NCBI GenBank assembly: GCA_045132035.1
Contig: JBGURM010000039.1
Span: 1 to 37,402 of the forward strand
Length of the DNA: 37,402 nt
Source of the DNA: UBA2450 sp045132035
Lineage (GTDB): Bacteria > Bacillota_I > Bacilli_A > RFN20 > CAG-826
Direction of reading: 5' to 3'
The notes beneath the pieces are model-generated. The model was not told the origin of the DNA. It did not search any database and was given only the letters and a program-made list of their open reading frames with translations. Below, in pieces: positions 16,579 to 24,591 of this stretch (position 1 is its first letter; every line of letters begins with the position of its first letter). The position numbers and the translations under genes are program-made.

Positions 16579-17445
16579 ATGGACAACAAAAACATTTACA
16601 TTCATGATCCTAATCTTTCTTATCCTGATAAGGACTTTTCCCATATGGTCCAATCAGAAAAGGTTCATAACTATGTTTATGATGAATCTTTTCCTTATCG
16701 ATTAACTGACTTTAAATCTAAATTCATTAGATTTTGGGAAAGGGTGGTTATTTTCTTAATCGTTAAACCATTTTGTTATATAAGATATCTATTAATTATT
16801 AAAGGTAAAAAGAATTATCGTGAATATAAAAGACTCGCTGGTAAAAAAGGAATGCTCACTATTTGTAATCACACAACTGAATGGGACATTTTGTTTGTTA
16901 TGACAAGTCGCCTATTCCACTTTTGTGAATTTCCTATGTGGCAAGAAGGAGCCGAAAGTAAAAGCGGTAACTTCTATAGAAGCGTTGGAGGAATTGTCTT
17001 ACCCACCCTTACATTTAAAGGAATGAATTACGCTTACGAAGCGATGAGAGATGTCCTTAAAGAAGGCAAATGGTTACACGTCTTCCCTGAAGCAGCGTGT
17101 TGGGCGTTTTATCCCGCTCTTAGACCATTTAAAACCGGTATTTTCAAATTAGCGGTAGAAGAAGATTTCCCAATCCTTCCAATGGTGGTCAAATATCGTA
17201 AACCAAACGCTTTATATCGCTTATTTAAAAAACATCCAAATGCATCTTTATTAATTGGAAAACCAGTAGTCCCAGATTACTCCCTAGATGAAAAAGAAAG
17301 AGCAATTGATATGCATAATAAATGTCGAGAAGAAATGCTCTCTTTACTTGGATTAGATGAAAAGAGTAATCAAGAATTAATCGACTCCCTACCTAAATAT
17401 CACGTTGAAGGTAAGTCCTTATTTGAAAAGAAAACTGAGAATTAA
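16579..17445 (+). CDS. plsC: 1-acyl-glycerol-3-phosphate acyltransferase, PlsC family
   Basis: A 288-residue membrane-associated acyltransferase of phospholipid synthesis that converts lysophosphatidic to phosphatidic acid. Residues about 50-75 (VVIFLIVKPFCYIRYLLII) form the N-terminal membrane segment. The catalytic HX4D motif is NHTTEWD (97-103), and VFPEAACW (about 168) replaces the usual FPEG, followed by FKTGIFKLAVEEDFPILPMVV. It is somewhat longer than bacterial PlsC (about 240) because of N- and C-terminal extensions, so it could act on another lysolipid. It has no ribosome site; see the -10 element at 16566. Confidence 0.8.
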   Translation: MDNKNIYIHDPNLSYPDKDFSHMVQSEKVHNYVYDESFPYRLTDFKSKFIRFWERVVIFLIVKPFCYIRYLLIIKGKKNYREYKRLAGKKGMLTICNHTTEWDILFVMTSRLFHFCEFPMWQEGAESKSGNFYRSVGGIVLPTLTFKGMNYAYEAMRDVLKEGKWLHVFPEAACWAFYPALRPFKTGIFKLAVEEDFPILPMVVKYRKPNALYRLFKKHPNASLLIGKPVVPDYSLDEKERAIDMHNKCREEMLSLLGLDEKSNQELIDSLPKYHVEGKSLFEKKTEN

Positions 17446-17450
17446 CTCAG
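17435..17450. terminator. Short hairpin terminator between convergent genes
   Basis: CTGAG (17435-17439) pairs with CTCAG (17446-17450). On the - strand it is followed by TTTTCTTTTC, so it mainly serves the solute-binding protein gene. The + strand tail is weak. Confidence 0.5.
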
Positions 17451-17452
17451 CT

Positions 17453-18913
17453 TTACTTGCAATATTTTTTCGCGTCTTCTTCGTATTTAGCGAAGATATT
17501 ATTTATTGTTTCTAATGTTCCATCACTTAATAACACTTCTTTAAAGACATAACCAACATCTGTTCTAGCATTGCTACTACCTCTAAAGGTTGGAGTGTTA
17601 AATGTATAATCTTTAACTTCTCTAATCTTTATTAGATTATTTGCTTTAGAAATATCATATTCTGAAGCACCTTCTTTGACATTAATTGCTTCAATATATT
17701 CAGGAGTGTGATAAGAACTATTTCTAATTCCCATATATCCTGTCGCTAAACTCCAATAAGAAGAATTAGAAGCATTAGTGATATGTTTCCATAAGAGATA
17801 GGACGCTAAAGAGCGGTTACTATCTTTATGGTCTAAGATACAAACAGATGGACCTTGATTAATCGCGGAATAATCTTTTCCTTCTGGATGAGGAATTCTT
17901 GCTACTCCAATTTCAAAAGGATGAACCTTGTTATAGTTATATGAAAGACTCGCGGTACTAGAAACTGTGAACAAAGCTTTTTTATTAACAAATAATTCAG
18001 AAACATAATTAAGATATGTTCCTTTAGTTTGAAGATATTTATTCGCTCTTGCGTCTCTTAAACCCTTAAGAAGTCCCTTCATTTCATCATTATTGAAATC
18101 AATTGATCCTTTTCCATTAGAGTCAACAGAGGTATATCCATATCCATATTGATGAGCGAGAGTGATGAAGAAATTCTCATCTGAATCGTAAGTGAAAATT
18201 GCGCTTTCTTCAGCGGAATTATCATATATCTTATTCTCATCACTTTGGGCTTCATTATATTGATATATTGCTGGGCAAAGTACATTAAATAACTCTTCCC
18301 AAGTTAATGAATCTAAGTAAGACGCGTCAAGCGGATTACCGTTATTAATTGAACTATCATAATCACTTAAATTTAAACCAATTAAAGCGTCTGCGTTATA
18401 GTAAAGAAGTTCAGTGGATTTACAAAACGGTAAAGAATATGTCCCTTTGGTGAGATATCCACTACCTTCATTCATAAAAGTAGAAATATAATCTTCTTTT
18501 TCTTTTCCGGTTATGCCGTAAACTTCATTATTTAAATAATCATCAATATTAACCGCATATCCTTGAGCGAGATATTTCACAACATTATCTGGATAACATT
18601 GAACAATATCTGGATAATCTTCTTTAAAGAAGCCAGAAACCACCACTCTTTCAATCGCATTATAATTGCCACTACCAAGTGGGTTATATAAAGTGACTTT
18701 AACGTGTGGTTCTTTTTCTTTAAAAGAATCAAGCATTGCATTTAAATATTTGTAATAGTCTTTATCAACCATACAAAGAAAATCAATTGAAGTATCTTCT
18801 TTGATTAAATAATCTTCCTTATCTTTTGGATCAACTGGTTTATTATCTCCATTAGATGTACAGCCAATTAGTAAGCAGAAAACGAATAATAATGATAAGC
18901 GACTAGGTTTCAT
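17453..18913 (-). CDS. Extracellular solute-binding lipoprotein (ABC sugar-type SBP), orphan
   Basis: A 486-residue surface lipoprotein from the ATG at 18913, with the lipobox CLLIGC (Cys18). The mature part has the two-lobe family-1 binding-protein pattern: SIDFLCMVDKDYYKYLNAM, FKEKEPHVKVTLYN, a DIVQCYPDNVVKYLAQGYAVNID strand, and a later FTVSSTASLSYNY stretch. Such proteins deliver oligosaccharides or similar ligands to ABC permeases or to sensor proteins. No permease gene is near. An upstream ATG (18928) would add five residues but lies inside the promoter palindrome, so 18913 is preferred. It is divergent from the HD-GYP gene and shares its control region, which suggests the ligand feeds that sensor. 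Confidence 0.8.
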   Translation of the reverse strand: MKPSRLSLLFVFCLLIGCTSNGDNKPVDPKDKEDYLIKEDTSIDFLCMVDKDYYKYLNAMLDSFKEKEPHVKVTLYNPLGSGNYNAIERVVVSGFFKEDYPDIVQCYPDNVVKYLAQGYAVNIDDYLNNEVYGITGKEKEDYISTFMNEGSGYLTKGTYSLPFCKSTELLYYNADALIGLNLSDYDSSINNGNPLDASYLDSLTWEELFNVLCPAIYQYNEAQSDENKIYDNSAEESAIFTYDSDENFFITLAHQYGYGYTSVDSNGKGSIDFNNDEMKGLLKGLRDARANKYLQTKGTYLNYVSELFVNKKALFTVSSTASLSYNYNKVHPFEIGVARIPHPEGKDYSAINQGPSVCILDHKDSNRSLASYLLWKHITNASNSSYWSLATGYMGIRNSSYHTPEYIEAINVKEGASEYDISKANNLIKIREVKDYTFNTPTFRGSSNARTDVGYVFKEVLLSDGTLETINNIFAKYEEDAKKYCK

Positions 18914-18921
18914 ATTTGTTT

Positions 18922-18955
18922 TTAACATTCTATAACAATTTTGTTAGAATGTTTA
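18922..18955. promoter_or_regulatory. Face-to-face overlapping promoters in an imperfect palindrome
   Basis: A 30-bp palindrome (18924-18953; arms AACATTCTATAACA and TGTTAGAATGTT, one 2-nt bulge) holds two promoters. On the + strand TTAACA (18922-18927), 17 bp, then TAGAAT (18945-18950). On the - strand TAAACA (18955-18950), 17 bp, then TAGAAT (18932-18927). Each -10 lies 10-13 nt before its gene's ATG (18961 and 18913), with no room for a Shine-Dalgarno. The two promoters occupy the same DNA and should exclude one another. Confidence 0.7.
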
Positions 18956-18960
18956 GTGAT

Positions 18961-20682
18961 ATGAAGACAAGATTCCCTATTAGAGCTAAGCTTTCTTTAA
19001 TGTCAGTTATCACAATTACAGTTACCGGTGTTAGTTTAGGTATCTTTCTTTCGTCTTCTTTCTCTAACTCGACATATGATATCGCTTTAGCTAATCTTGA
19101 TGGGGCCGCTACACAAGCTTCCTCTTCGCTTCAAAACACAATTTCATCCACTGATACTTCAATTAGGTTATTAATCAATCAAATCGGATATAACTATGAT
19201 TTTGCAAATAACATTGAAGATGTTTCTAAAACCGAAGAAGCCGCTAAAAAGATTAAAATCGCTTTAGCGGGCGCTAATGGAGTGGGTGATGGCTCTACAA
19301 TTATTGGAGCAATGGACTACTTAGTGGTTTCTGATAAAAATATTGATTCTGCAACAATGTATTCTCCTTATGTTAATGAACCAATATTATCAAGACTATA
19401 TAACACTTCAGATAGTAAAATTGAATGCACTACCGCTAGATATAACGCTTTAATTGAACACCCAGGAAAATCATTCTGGTTCTTTAAAAACACTGAGGAA
19501 CTTTATGTTTGGAAAGCTCTAGTCAATTATGGAGTGGAAGATACCTATAACATGAAGGTAGTCGGCTATATTGAATATCAAATTAACAAAAATAACTTCC
19601 TATCTTCTCTTTCAGATTCTAAATACGAAAACGAAGGAATGATGTTATTTGATGAAAATAATCAAAAAGTGTTATCCCTATCCTGTGGAATTGAATCAAT
19701 TGATAACACAATTAATAATAATTTCTCTACTTATAAAGTTGGCCCAGCTAGATATTCTAACTACTCAGTTTCAGTAAGAAAAATAACTTCTCAAAACTGG
19801 ACATATGTTGCTTTTATTAATCATCAAATTATTGAAACTACAACTAGAAGGTCCACTATTTTGACCGCAATCATCGTCGCTATTGCAATTGTTATTGGAG
19901 TCTCTTTATCAATCTTATTAGCGAGTGGCACTATTAAAAGAGTAAAAAGATTATCTCATGCTGCAACAGAAATTTCTGGAGGAGAATATTCCACTAGAAT
20001 TGAAAATAAAACAAACGATGAAATTGGAGATGTGAGTGAATCATTTAACTTCATGGCGAGTCAAATTCAGGAAGTCTTAAATGAACTTGTTCTCCAACAA
20101 GATAGCATTTCAGAAAACTTCGCTATTATTCTTTCAAATAAATCAGGTGAATCAGGTAACCACGTTAAAAGGGTTAGTGAATATAGTGCTATCCTAGCGG
20201 AAGAATTAGGATTTAACGAAAGTGAAATCCACGATATAAGAATTGCTTCAATGTTACACGACGTTGGTAAAATCATGGTCGATGAATCAATCTTACATAA
20301 GCCAGGAAGATTCACTGATGAAGAATATAAAATCATGCAACAACACGTCGTTTATGGTGGTCAACTCTTAAAAGGTGTTCCAGGTAATATCATGCAACTA
20401 GGCGCTATCATTGCTGAATATCATCATGAAAGATATGATGGAAGAGGCTATGTTAAAGGCTTAAAAGGAGAAGAGATTCCTAAAGAAGCTCAAATTGCTT
20501 CTGTCGCTGATGTCTTTGACGCTTTAGTAAGTAAAAGATGCTATAAAGAACCTTGGACCATTGAAGATGCATATAACGAAATTGTCGCTCAAAGCGGAAA
20601 ACAATTTGGACCAGATGTTGTTGAAGCCTTCAAGAAGAGATTTGAAGACTTTAAGAGAATCGCTGAAGAATATAAGGAGTAA
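18961..20682 (+). CDS. Membrane HD-GYP-domain cyclic-di-GMP phosphodiesterase
   Basis: A 573-residue sensor enzyme from the ATG at 18961. TM1 at about 9-30, an extracytoplasmic sensing domain (about 31-295, Cache-like by position), TM2 at about 297-318, a HAMP linker (IKRVKRLSHAATEISGGEY) and a C-terminal HD-GYP domain. HD-GYP enzymes hydrolyse c-di-GMP. Metal ligands are present: H in NHVKRVSEYS, LHDVGK (432-437), and HHERYDGRGYVKGLKGEEIP (488-507), then SVADVFDAL. The signature reads GYV rather than GYP. Upstream in-frame TTG and ATG codons lie inside the promoter palindrome and are rejected. The Na/Pi transporter gene follows 6 bp later. A diguanylate cyclase is encoded at 24592-26094. Confidence 0.85.
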   Translation: MKTRFPIRAKLSLMSVITITVTGVSLGIFLSSSFSNSTYDIALANLDGAATQASSSLQNTISSTDTSIRLLINQIGYNYDFANNIEDVSKTEEAAKKIKIALAGANGVGDGSTIIGAMDYLVVSDKNIDSATMYSPYVNEPILSRLYNTSDSKIECTTARYNALIEHPGKSFWFFKNTEELYVWKALVNYGVEDTYNMKVVGYIEYQINKNNFLSSLSDSKYENEGMMLFDENNQKVLSLSCGIESIDNTINNNFSTYKVGPARYSNYSVSVRKITSQNWTYVAFINHQIIETTTRRSTILTAIIVAIAIVIGVSLSILLASGTIKRVKRLSHAATEISGGEYSTRIENKTNDEIGDVSESFNFMASQIQEVLNELVLQQDSISENFAIILSNKSGESGNHVKRVSEYSAILAEELGFNESEIHDIRIASMLHDVGKIMVDESILHKPGRFTDEEYKIMQQHVVYGGQLLKGVPGNIMQLGAIIAEYHHERYDGRGYVKGLKGEEIPKEAQIASVADVFDALVSKRCYKEPWTIEDAYNEIVAQSGKQFGPDVVEAFKKRFEDFKRIAEEYKE

Positions 20683-20688
20683 CTCCCT

Positions 20689-22350
20689 ATGGAAATTGCA
20701 AAAGTAATTATTAATTTACTTGTTGGACTAGTTGTCTTTGTTACTGGAATGAATTTAATGTCTTCAGGACTTAAGGCTAGCGCTGGTAAATCAATTAGAA
20801 AATTATTCAAGAAAATTAAAAATAACAAGATTGCCGCTGCCGCAATTGGAGCAGGAACGACTGCTATTATTCAATCTAGCGGAGCGACAACTGTTATGGT
20901 TGTTGGTTTTCTTAGCGCTGGAGCGTTAACTTTTGCTCAAGGCTTCTCTATTATGTTAGGTGCGTTTTTAGGCACCACTGTTACAGGTTTATTAGTTTCT
21001 TTATCATCTTTCTCATTCTCAATGTTTTTAATGGCGATTGCCTTTATTGGATTCATCTTAGGATTCTTTAAAAACGCCACCATTAAAAGTGTTGGTCAAA
21101 TATTAGTGGGATTTGGAATTCTTTTCTTTGGTCTAGAAGCAATGAAAGGTGCTTTCGCTAATGAACAAATCCAAGGTGCCTTAATCGAAATGTTAAGTTC
21201 AATTAACTTCCCATTACTCTTAATGATTATTGGTATTGCTTTAACCGCGATCACTCAATCTAGTAGCGCTACTAACGGTATTGTTATTGTCATGGTCGCT
21301 GCTAATCCAAGTTTATTAACTAGTGGCTTATATTTAGTAATAGGAGCAACAGTAGGAGCCTTAATGCCTACGATTATTGCTACTATTACAAGTAACACCT
21401 TAGCAAAACGAGTGACATATTCCACTTTAATATATCGTGTATTATTCGCTCTTATAACGACGATTGTTTTATGGGTTTGTTCCACTCCTCTTACTAATTG
21501 GCTATCCACTATTTCTCAAGAAAGTGTTGGTTTACTTTTAGCGATCTTTACTGTTATTTATAACTTCTTATTCTTAGCGGTACTTCTTCCACTTGCTAAA
21601 CCAACAGAAGCGATGGCAAATAAACTATTTAAAGACCGCGATAGAGAAAGAAAACAGAAGTCACTCAAATATATTAATGACAATTTGTTAAACACTCCTT
21701 CAGTGGCAATTATTCAAGTTAAAAAAGAAATTGAATCAATGTTAGAAATGGCAAGAGTCAACTTCTTCTTAGGTTTAGATTTTGTTATTAATCAAGATTT
21801 GTCTAAAGCTAAAGAAGTCGAAGATCGAGAAGAAACAATCGACTTCATCAATAGTGAAATAAGCGACTACCTTATTAAATTATCCGCTAAAGCAGATATT
21901 AATGATGAAGCATATATCGGTGCTTATTACCACGTTATTAACGATATTGAACGTATTGGTGACCACGGCTATAACTTCTTAGAAATGGCAAGAACTATGT
22001 CTAATGAAGACTTACAATTCTCTAGTATTGCTAAAAATGAATTTAATGATTTCATCAATATCTTAAAAGAGATGTTTGTTATCGCTAATAAGTCATTTAT
22101 GGATGGAAATAAAGAAGACTTAATTAGATTAACTGAACTCGAAAAAGAAACTGATGAATTAAAAGATAGATTATCTTCCGCTCACTTTGAAAGAATTAAG
22201 AAGAATGAATGTAATAATGAATTATCACCATTCCATTCAACTTTATTAAGTGAGTTAGAAAGAGTAGCGGACCACTTAACCAATGTTGGTTATTCCATTG
22301 AAAACCCAACCGGAGATGAAGAAGTCCACTATCAAAGAATGGATGAGTAA
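20689..22350 (+). CDS. Na+/phosphate cotransporter (NptA/PNaS family) with PhoU-like tail
   Basis: A 553-residue membrane protein. Two inverted-repeat Na/Pi-cotransport domains each carry the QSS hallmark: TAIIQSSGATTVMVVGF (about 58-74) and TAITQSSSATNGIVIVM (about 186-202). These form the substrate and sodium site in SLC34-like carriers. Residues about 345-540 are helical and PhoU-like (INDIERIGDHGYNFLE, then SELERVADHLTNVGYSI), as usual in bacterial members of about 550 residues. It moves phosphate with sodium or controls phosphate signalling. It is the second gene of an operon with the HD-GYP enzyme (6-bp gap, GGAG of the AAGGAGTAA junction as ribosome site). The transcript ends at 22388-22419. 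Confidence 0.9.
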   Translation: MEIAKVIINLLVGLVVFVTGMNLMSSGLKASAGKSIRKLFKKIKNNKIAAAAIGAGTTAIIQSSGATTVMVVGFLSAGALTFAQGFSIMLGAFLGTTVTGLLVSLSSFSFSMFLMAIAFIGFILGFFKNATIKSVGQILVGFGILFFGLEAMKGAFANEQIQGALIEMLSSINFPLLLMIIGIALTAITQSSSATNGIVIVMVAANPSLLTSGLYLVIGATVGALMPTIIATITSNTLAKRVTYSTLIYRVLFALITTIVLWVCSTPLTNWLSTISQESVGLLLAIFTVIYNFLFLAVLLPLAKPTEAMANKLFKDRDRERKQKSLKYINDNLLNTPSVAIIQVKKEIESMLEMARVNFFLGLDFVINQDLSKAKEVEDREETIDFINSEISDYLIKLSAKADINDEAYIGAYYHVINDIERIGDHGYNFLEMARTMSNEDLQFSSIAKNEFNDFINILKEMFVIANKSFMDGNKEDLIRLTELEKETDELKDRLSSAHFERIKKNECNNELSPFHSTLLSELERVADHLTNVGYSIENPTGDEEVHYQRMDE

Positions 22351-22387
22351 GATAACATTCAAGTTAGAAAAAGCGTACCTTAACTAT

Positions 22388-22419
22388 AAAGGCATTCTAT
22401 TCACATAGGGTGCCTTTTT
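22388..22419 (+). terminator. Rho-independent terminator of the HD-GYP/Na-Pi operon
   Basis: AAAGGCA (22388-22394) pairs with TGCCTTT (22411-22417), with an inner CTAT/ATAG pairing and a tail of five T. Confidence 0.85.
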
Positions 22420-22420
22420 A

Positions 22421-22447
22421 TATTAAAAGCCCACCGAAGTGAGCTTT
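22421..22447 (-). terminator. Rho-independent terminator of the DUF6273 gene
   Basis: On the - strand AAAGCTCAC and GTGGGCTTT form a 9-bp stem closed by a TTCG tetraloop, then TTTTAATA. It lies back-to-back with the + strand terminator at 22388. Confidence 0.8.
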
Positions 22448-22474
22448 GAATTTTTTTGATTATTGTTTTGTGAA

Positions 22475-23578
22475 CTACGCAATCTTGATTGAAATGGCAG
22501 GGCGCACACATTGGTCCGTGTAGTTGACGTACCAGCGGTAGAAGGAACCACTGGTAGTGACATACCACGCTCTGGTTGGGTCTCCGCTGTCAGTAGAAAG
22601 AGCCCAATAAACACCATTGTATTGGCAAGAGGGATCGTCGGTTTCACAATATGCGCCTCTCGCTCTCACCCAATCGGTTGTTTTGCAATATCTAGATTCG
22701 TCGGTTGAGAATCCATAACTGGAGTTGGTATAATCTTGATAACTTGGTAAAAAGACTTTATCTTTGATTTCAGCACTATTATCGACAGTTGTGGTTTGAA
22801 TATAACTATTACCTAAAGCAAAGGCTGAATTATAGAAATCATTCTTTAAGAATGATCTGATTTCAGAATCTTTGTAATTATTTGAATCATTATCATAACA
22901 ATGAGCGTCTAGCAAAACATCAGAAAGAAGATAATAACCGAGGTGGTTGTCATCAGCATCGACATAATCATTAGTTAAGATTGTCCAAGAAATAGGCTCA
23001 CATTTGAACCAATAGGTGGTTCCGCTTGCTATGGCTGTGTCATTATCGAATTTATAATCTTCGTCAAGTGGTACAGCTTCTACTTTTGCGTAATATTCAC
23101 CATCATATAAATACCATCCATTTGATTCTGGTTCTGCTGATTCTGCTAATTGATTGAGGGCAGAAACTAGAGATGGATCGTTCACGTTCTTTTGTGGATA
23201 TAAGCCATAGGTAACAGTTTTATTTTTAGTAGAAAACATTGGCGTGATGCCTAAACTTTCATTTCCGCTTGGAACATATCTATCGTCATCACATGTTAGA
23301 GTGGCAAACGATTCGTAAGTGGAAAAATCGCGCTCAACATATGCGGCTCCTGGATCACTAAATTGATGAGTAGCACATCCGTTGGTGCTACTAGCCCAGA
23401 ACTCTTTACTACCATGAGTGGTTTCGGTAGGTGCAACGGCGGCATAGTGATACCAAACCTCGCCATTCGTAGCGAAAACAGATGAATTTTTTAGACCACC
23501 GTTAATAACTAAAACAGCACCGGTGATAGCAATCATTGATGTTGCAGCAAAAGATAATAGAATTTTCTTTTTATTCAT
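22475..23578 (-). CDS. Secreted DUF6273-domain protein
   Basis: A 367-residue exported protein with an N-terminal signal or anchor segment (about 5-30, LSFAATSMIAITGAVLVING). Residues about 195-367 match DUF6273: a WTIL strand, YLLSDVLLDAHCY, SEIRSFLKNDFYNSAF, KDKVFLPSYQDY, then YWALSTDSGD and a closing CVRPAISIKI. DUF6273 domains occur on secreted proteins of gut Firmicutes and are of unknown role. The region 35-190 is unrecognised. There is no lipobox or sorting signal. The ribosome site is weak. Two palindromes at 23645-23678 lie upstream. Confidence 0.75.
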   Translation of the reverse strand: MNKKKILLSFAATSMIAITGAVLVINGGLKNSSVFATNGEVWYHYAAVAPTETTHGSKEFWASSTNGCATHQFSDPGAAYVERDFSTYESFATLTCDDDRYVPSGNESLGITPMFSTKNKTVTYGLYPQKNVNDPSLVSALNQLAESAEPESNGWYLYDGEYYAKVEAVPLDEDYKFDNDTAIASGTTYWFKCEPISWTILTNDYVDADDNHLGYYLLSDVLLDAHCYDNDSNNYKDSEIRSFLKNDFYNSAFALGNSYIQTTTVDNSAEIKDKVFLPSYQDYTNSSYGFSTDESRYCKTTDWVRARGAYCETDDPSCQYNGVYWALSTDSGDPTRAWYVTTSGSFYRWYVNYTDQCVRPAISIKIA

Positions 23579-23913
23579 ATTTACAAACTTTCTTTATATT
23601 AATTAACAACAAAATATATCGAATAATACTCATAATCAAGAAAAATAGTTTTAAACTATACTTTCGAATATTCAAAGTAAAGTTTTTAATGTTAATAAGT
23701 AATGATAAACGTAATTTGTAAATATGAGAAATCCAGATAAAATATATATTTCATTCAACATTTTTATCTAACATAAATTCTAAATTATTGACCTTTGTTC
23801 GCCATACAAAAAAACTCCTAACGTTTATTTACGCTAAGAGGATTTTTATTTCTTGTGAACTAAATGGGGTTCAGTTCATATGAGATACGCTTTTCATTTA
23901 CTATAAATAACCA
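23579..23913. other. AT-rich intergenic region, no gene
   Basis: The 335 bp hold the leader and promoter area of the DUF6273 gene (a weak TTGATT...TATTTT pair on the - strand near 23600-23630), two palindromes (23645-23678), an imperfect hairpin (about 23812-23845, TCCT...AGGA arms, T runs on both sides) that probably terminates the flavoprotein gene, and a TGAACT/AGTTCA inverted repeat (about 23856-23878). No credible ORF is visible on either strand. Confidence 0.5.
23645..23678. promoter_or_regulatory. Two adjacent palindromes, possible operator
   Basis: ATAGTTTTAAACTAT (23645-23659) is a palindrome with a 1-nt centre. It is followed directly by ACTTTCGAATATTCAAAGT (23660-23678), palindromic apart from one base. 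They lie 67-100 bp upstream of the DUF6273 start. In AT-rich DNA some palindromes arise by chance. Confidence 0.3.
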
Positions 23914-24534
23914 CTAGTCTTTAATGAAGTGGGTGCGTTTTACTTCTTCCTTTTCAGGTAGACCGTATTTCTCTTTGCCTAAGGCAATGCTCTTCATTAA
24001 GAAGACCATGTTTTTAGCCACTATTCTAGCGTTTTGTAATCCTTCTTCATCGCCTTCAATTTGGCCTGGTAAAAGACCAAATCCATTATTCCAATATCTA
24101 CCAGATGCGATAGGCATTTGGTTGATTGTGAAATATTTATTTAGTTCATCAAATGTTGCAGTTGTTCCACCTCTTCTAGCGATAGCGAACGCTGCTCCAA
24201 CTTTGAATCTTTTATCAAAATGTGAAGATTGGAATAATCGGTCCAATAAACTAATAACTGTTCCATTCGCGGAACCATAATATACTGGGCTAGTAACAAT
24301 TAATCCATCACTATTTTCAAAAGATTTCGCTAATTCATTAACATCATCTTTAAAGACACACTCTCCGTGACTCGCGCAATAACCACAGGCCATACAACCT
24401 CTAATATCTTTATTCCCTACTTGATAGATTTCATATTCAACTTTTTCTATATCAAATACATTGGTAATTTCTTTAATTAATCTACTATCATTACCGTCAA
24501 TTCTTGGGCTGCCATTAATAATTAAAACTTTCAT
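23914..24534 (-). CDS. Iron-sulfur flavoprotein / NAD(P)H-dependent FMN reductase family
   Basis: A 206-residue cytoplasmic flavodoxin-fold protein. The N-terminal MKVLIINGSPRIDGNDSRL is the FMN phosphate-binding loop. GCMACGYCASHGEC holds Cys47, Cys50, Cys53 and Cys59, the compact motif that binds a 4Fe-4S cluster in Isf-type flavoproteins. DGLIVTSPVYYGSANGTVISLLDR is the second FMN-contact segment. Such proteins pass electrons between ferredoxin or NAD(P)H and small acceptors. An AAAGGATAG ribosome site precedes the ATG. It stands alone between unrelated genes. Confidence 0.85.
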   Translation of the reverse strand: MKVLIINGSPRIDGNDSRLIKEITNVFDIEKVEYEIYQVGNKDIRGCMACGYCASHGECVFKDDVNELAKSFENSDGLIVTSPVYYGSANGTVISLLDRLFQSSHFDKRFKVGAAFAIARRGGTTATFDELNKYFTINQMPIASGRYWNNGFGLLPGQIEGDEEGLQNARIVAKNMVFLMKSIALGKEKYGLPEKEEVKRTHFIKD

Positions 24535-24560
24535 AATATTTCTATCCTTTTTATATATTA

Positions 24561-24587
24561 TAAAACAAAAGCCCTGATATTGGGCTT
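24561..24587 (-). terminator. Rho-independent terminator of the diguanylate cyclase gene
   Basis: On the - strand AAGCCC, loop AATATCA, GGGCTT, then TTTTGTTTT. It lies 5 bp after the stop codon. Confidence 0.85.
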
Positions 24588-24591
24588 ATTG

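Noticed and set aside
18916..18960. Longer start of the HD-GYP gene at TTG 18916 or ATG 18949
   Set aside because: Both lie inside the promoter palindrome and would be upstream of the predicted transcription start. ATG 18961 gives a normal cytoplasmic tail before TM1.
20067..20336. 89-codon - strand ORF inside the HD-GYP gene
   Set aside because: Fully antisense to a well-conserved catalytic domain, with Ser/Leu-rich shadow composition and no ribosome site.
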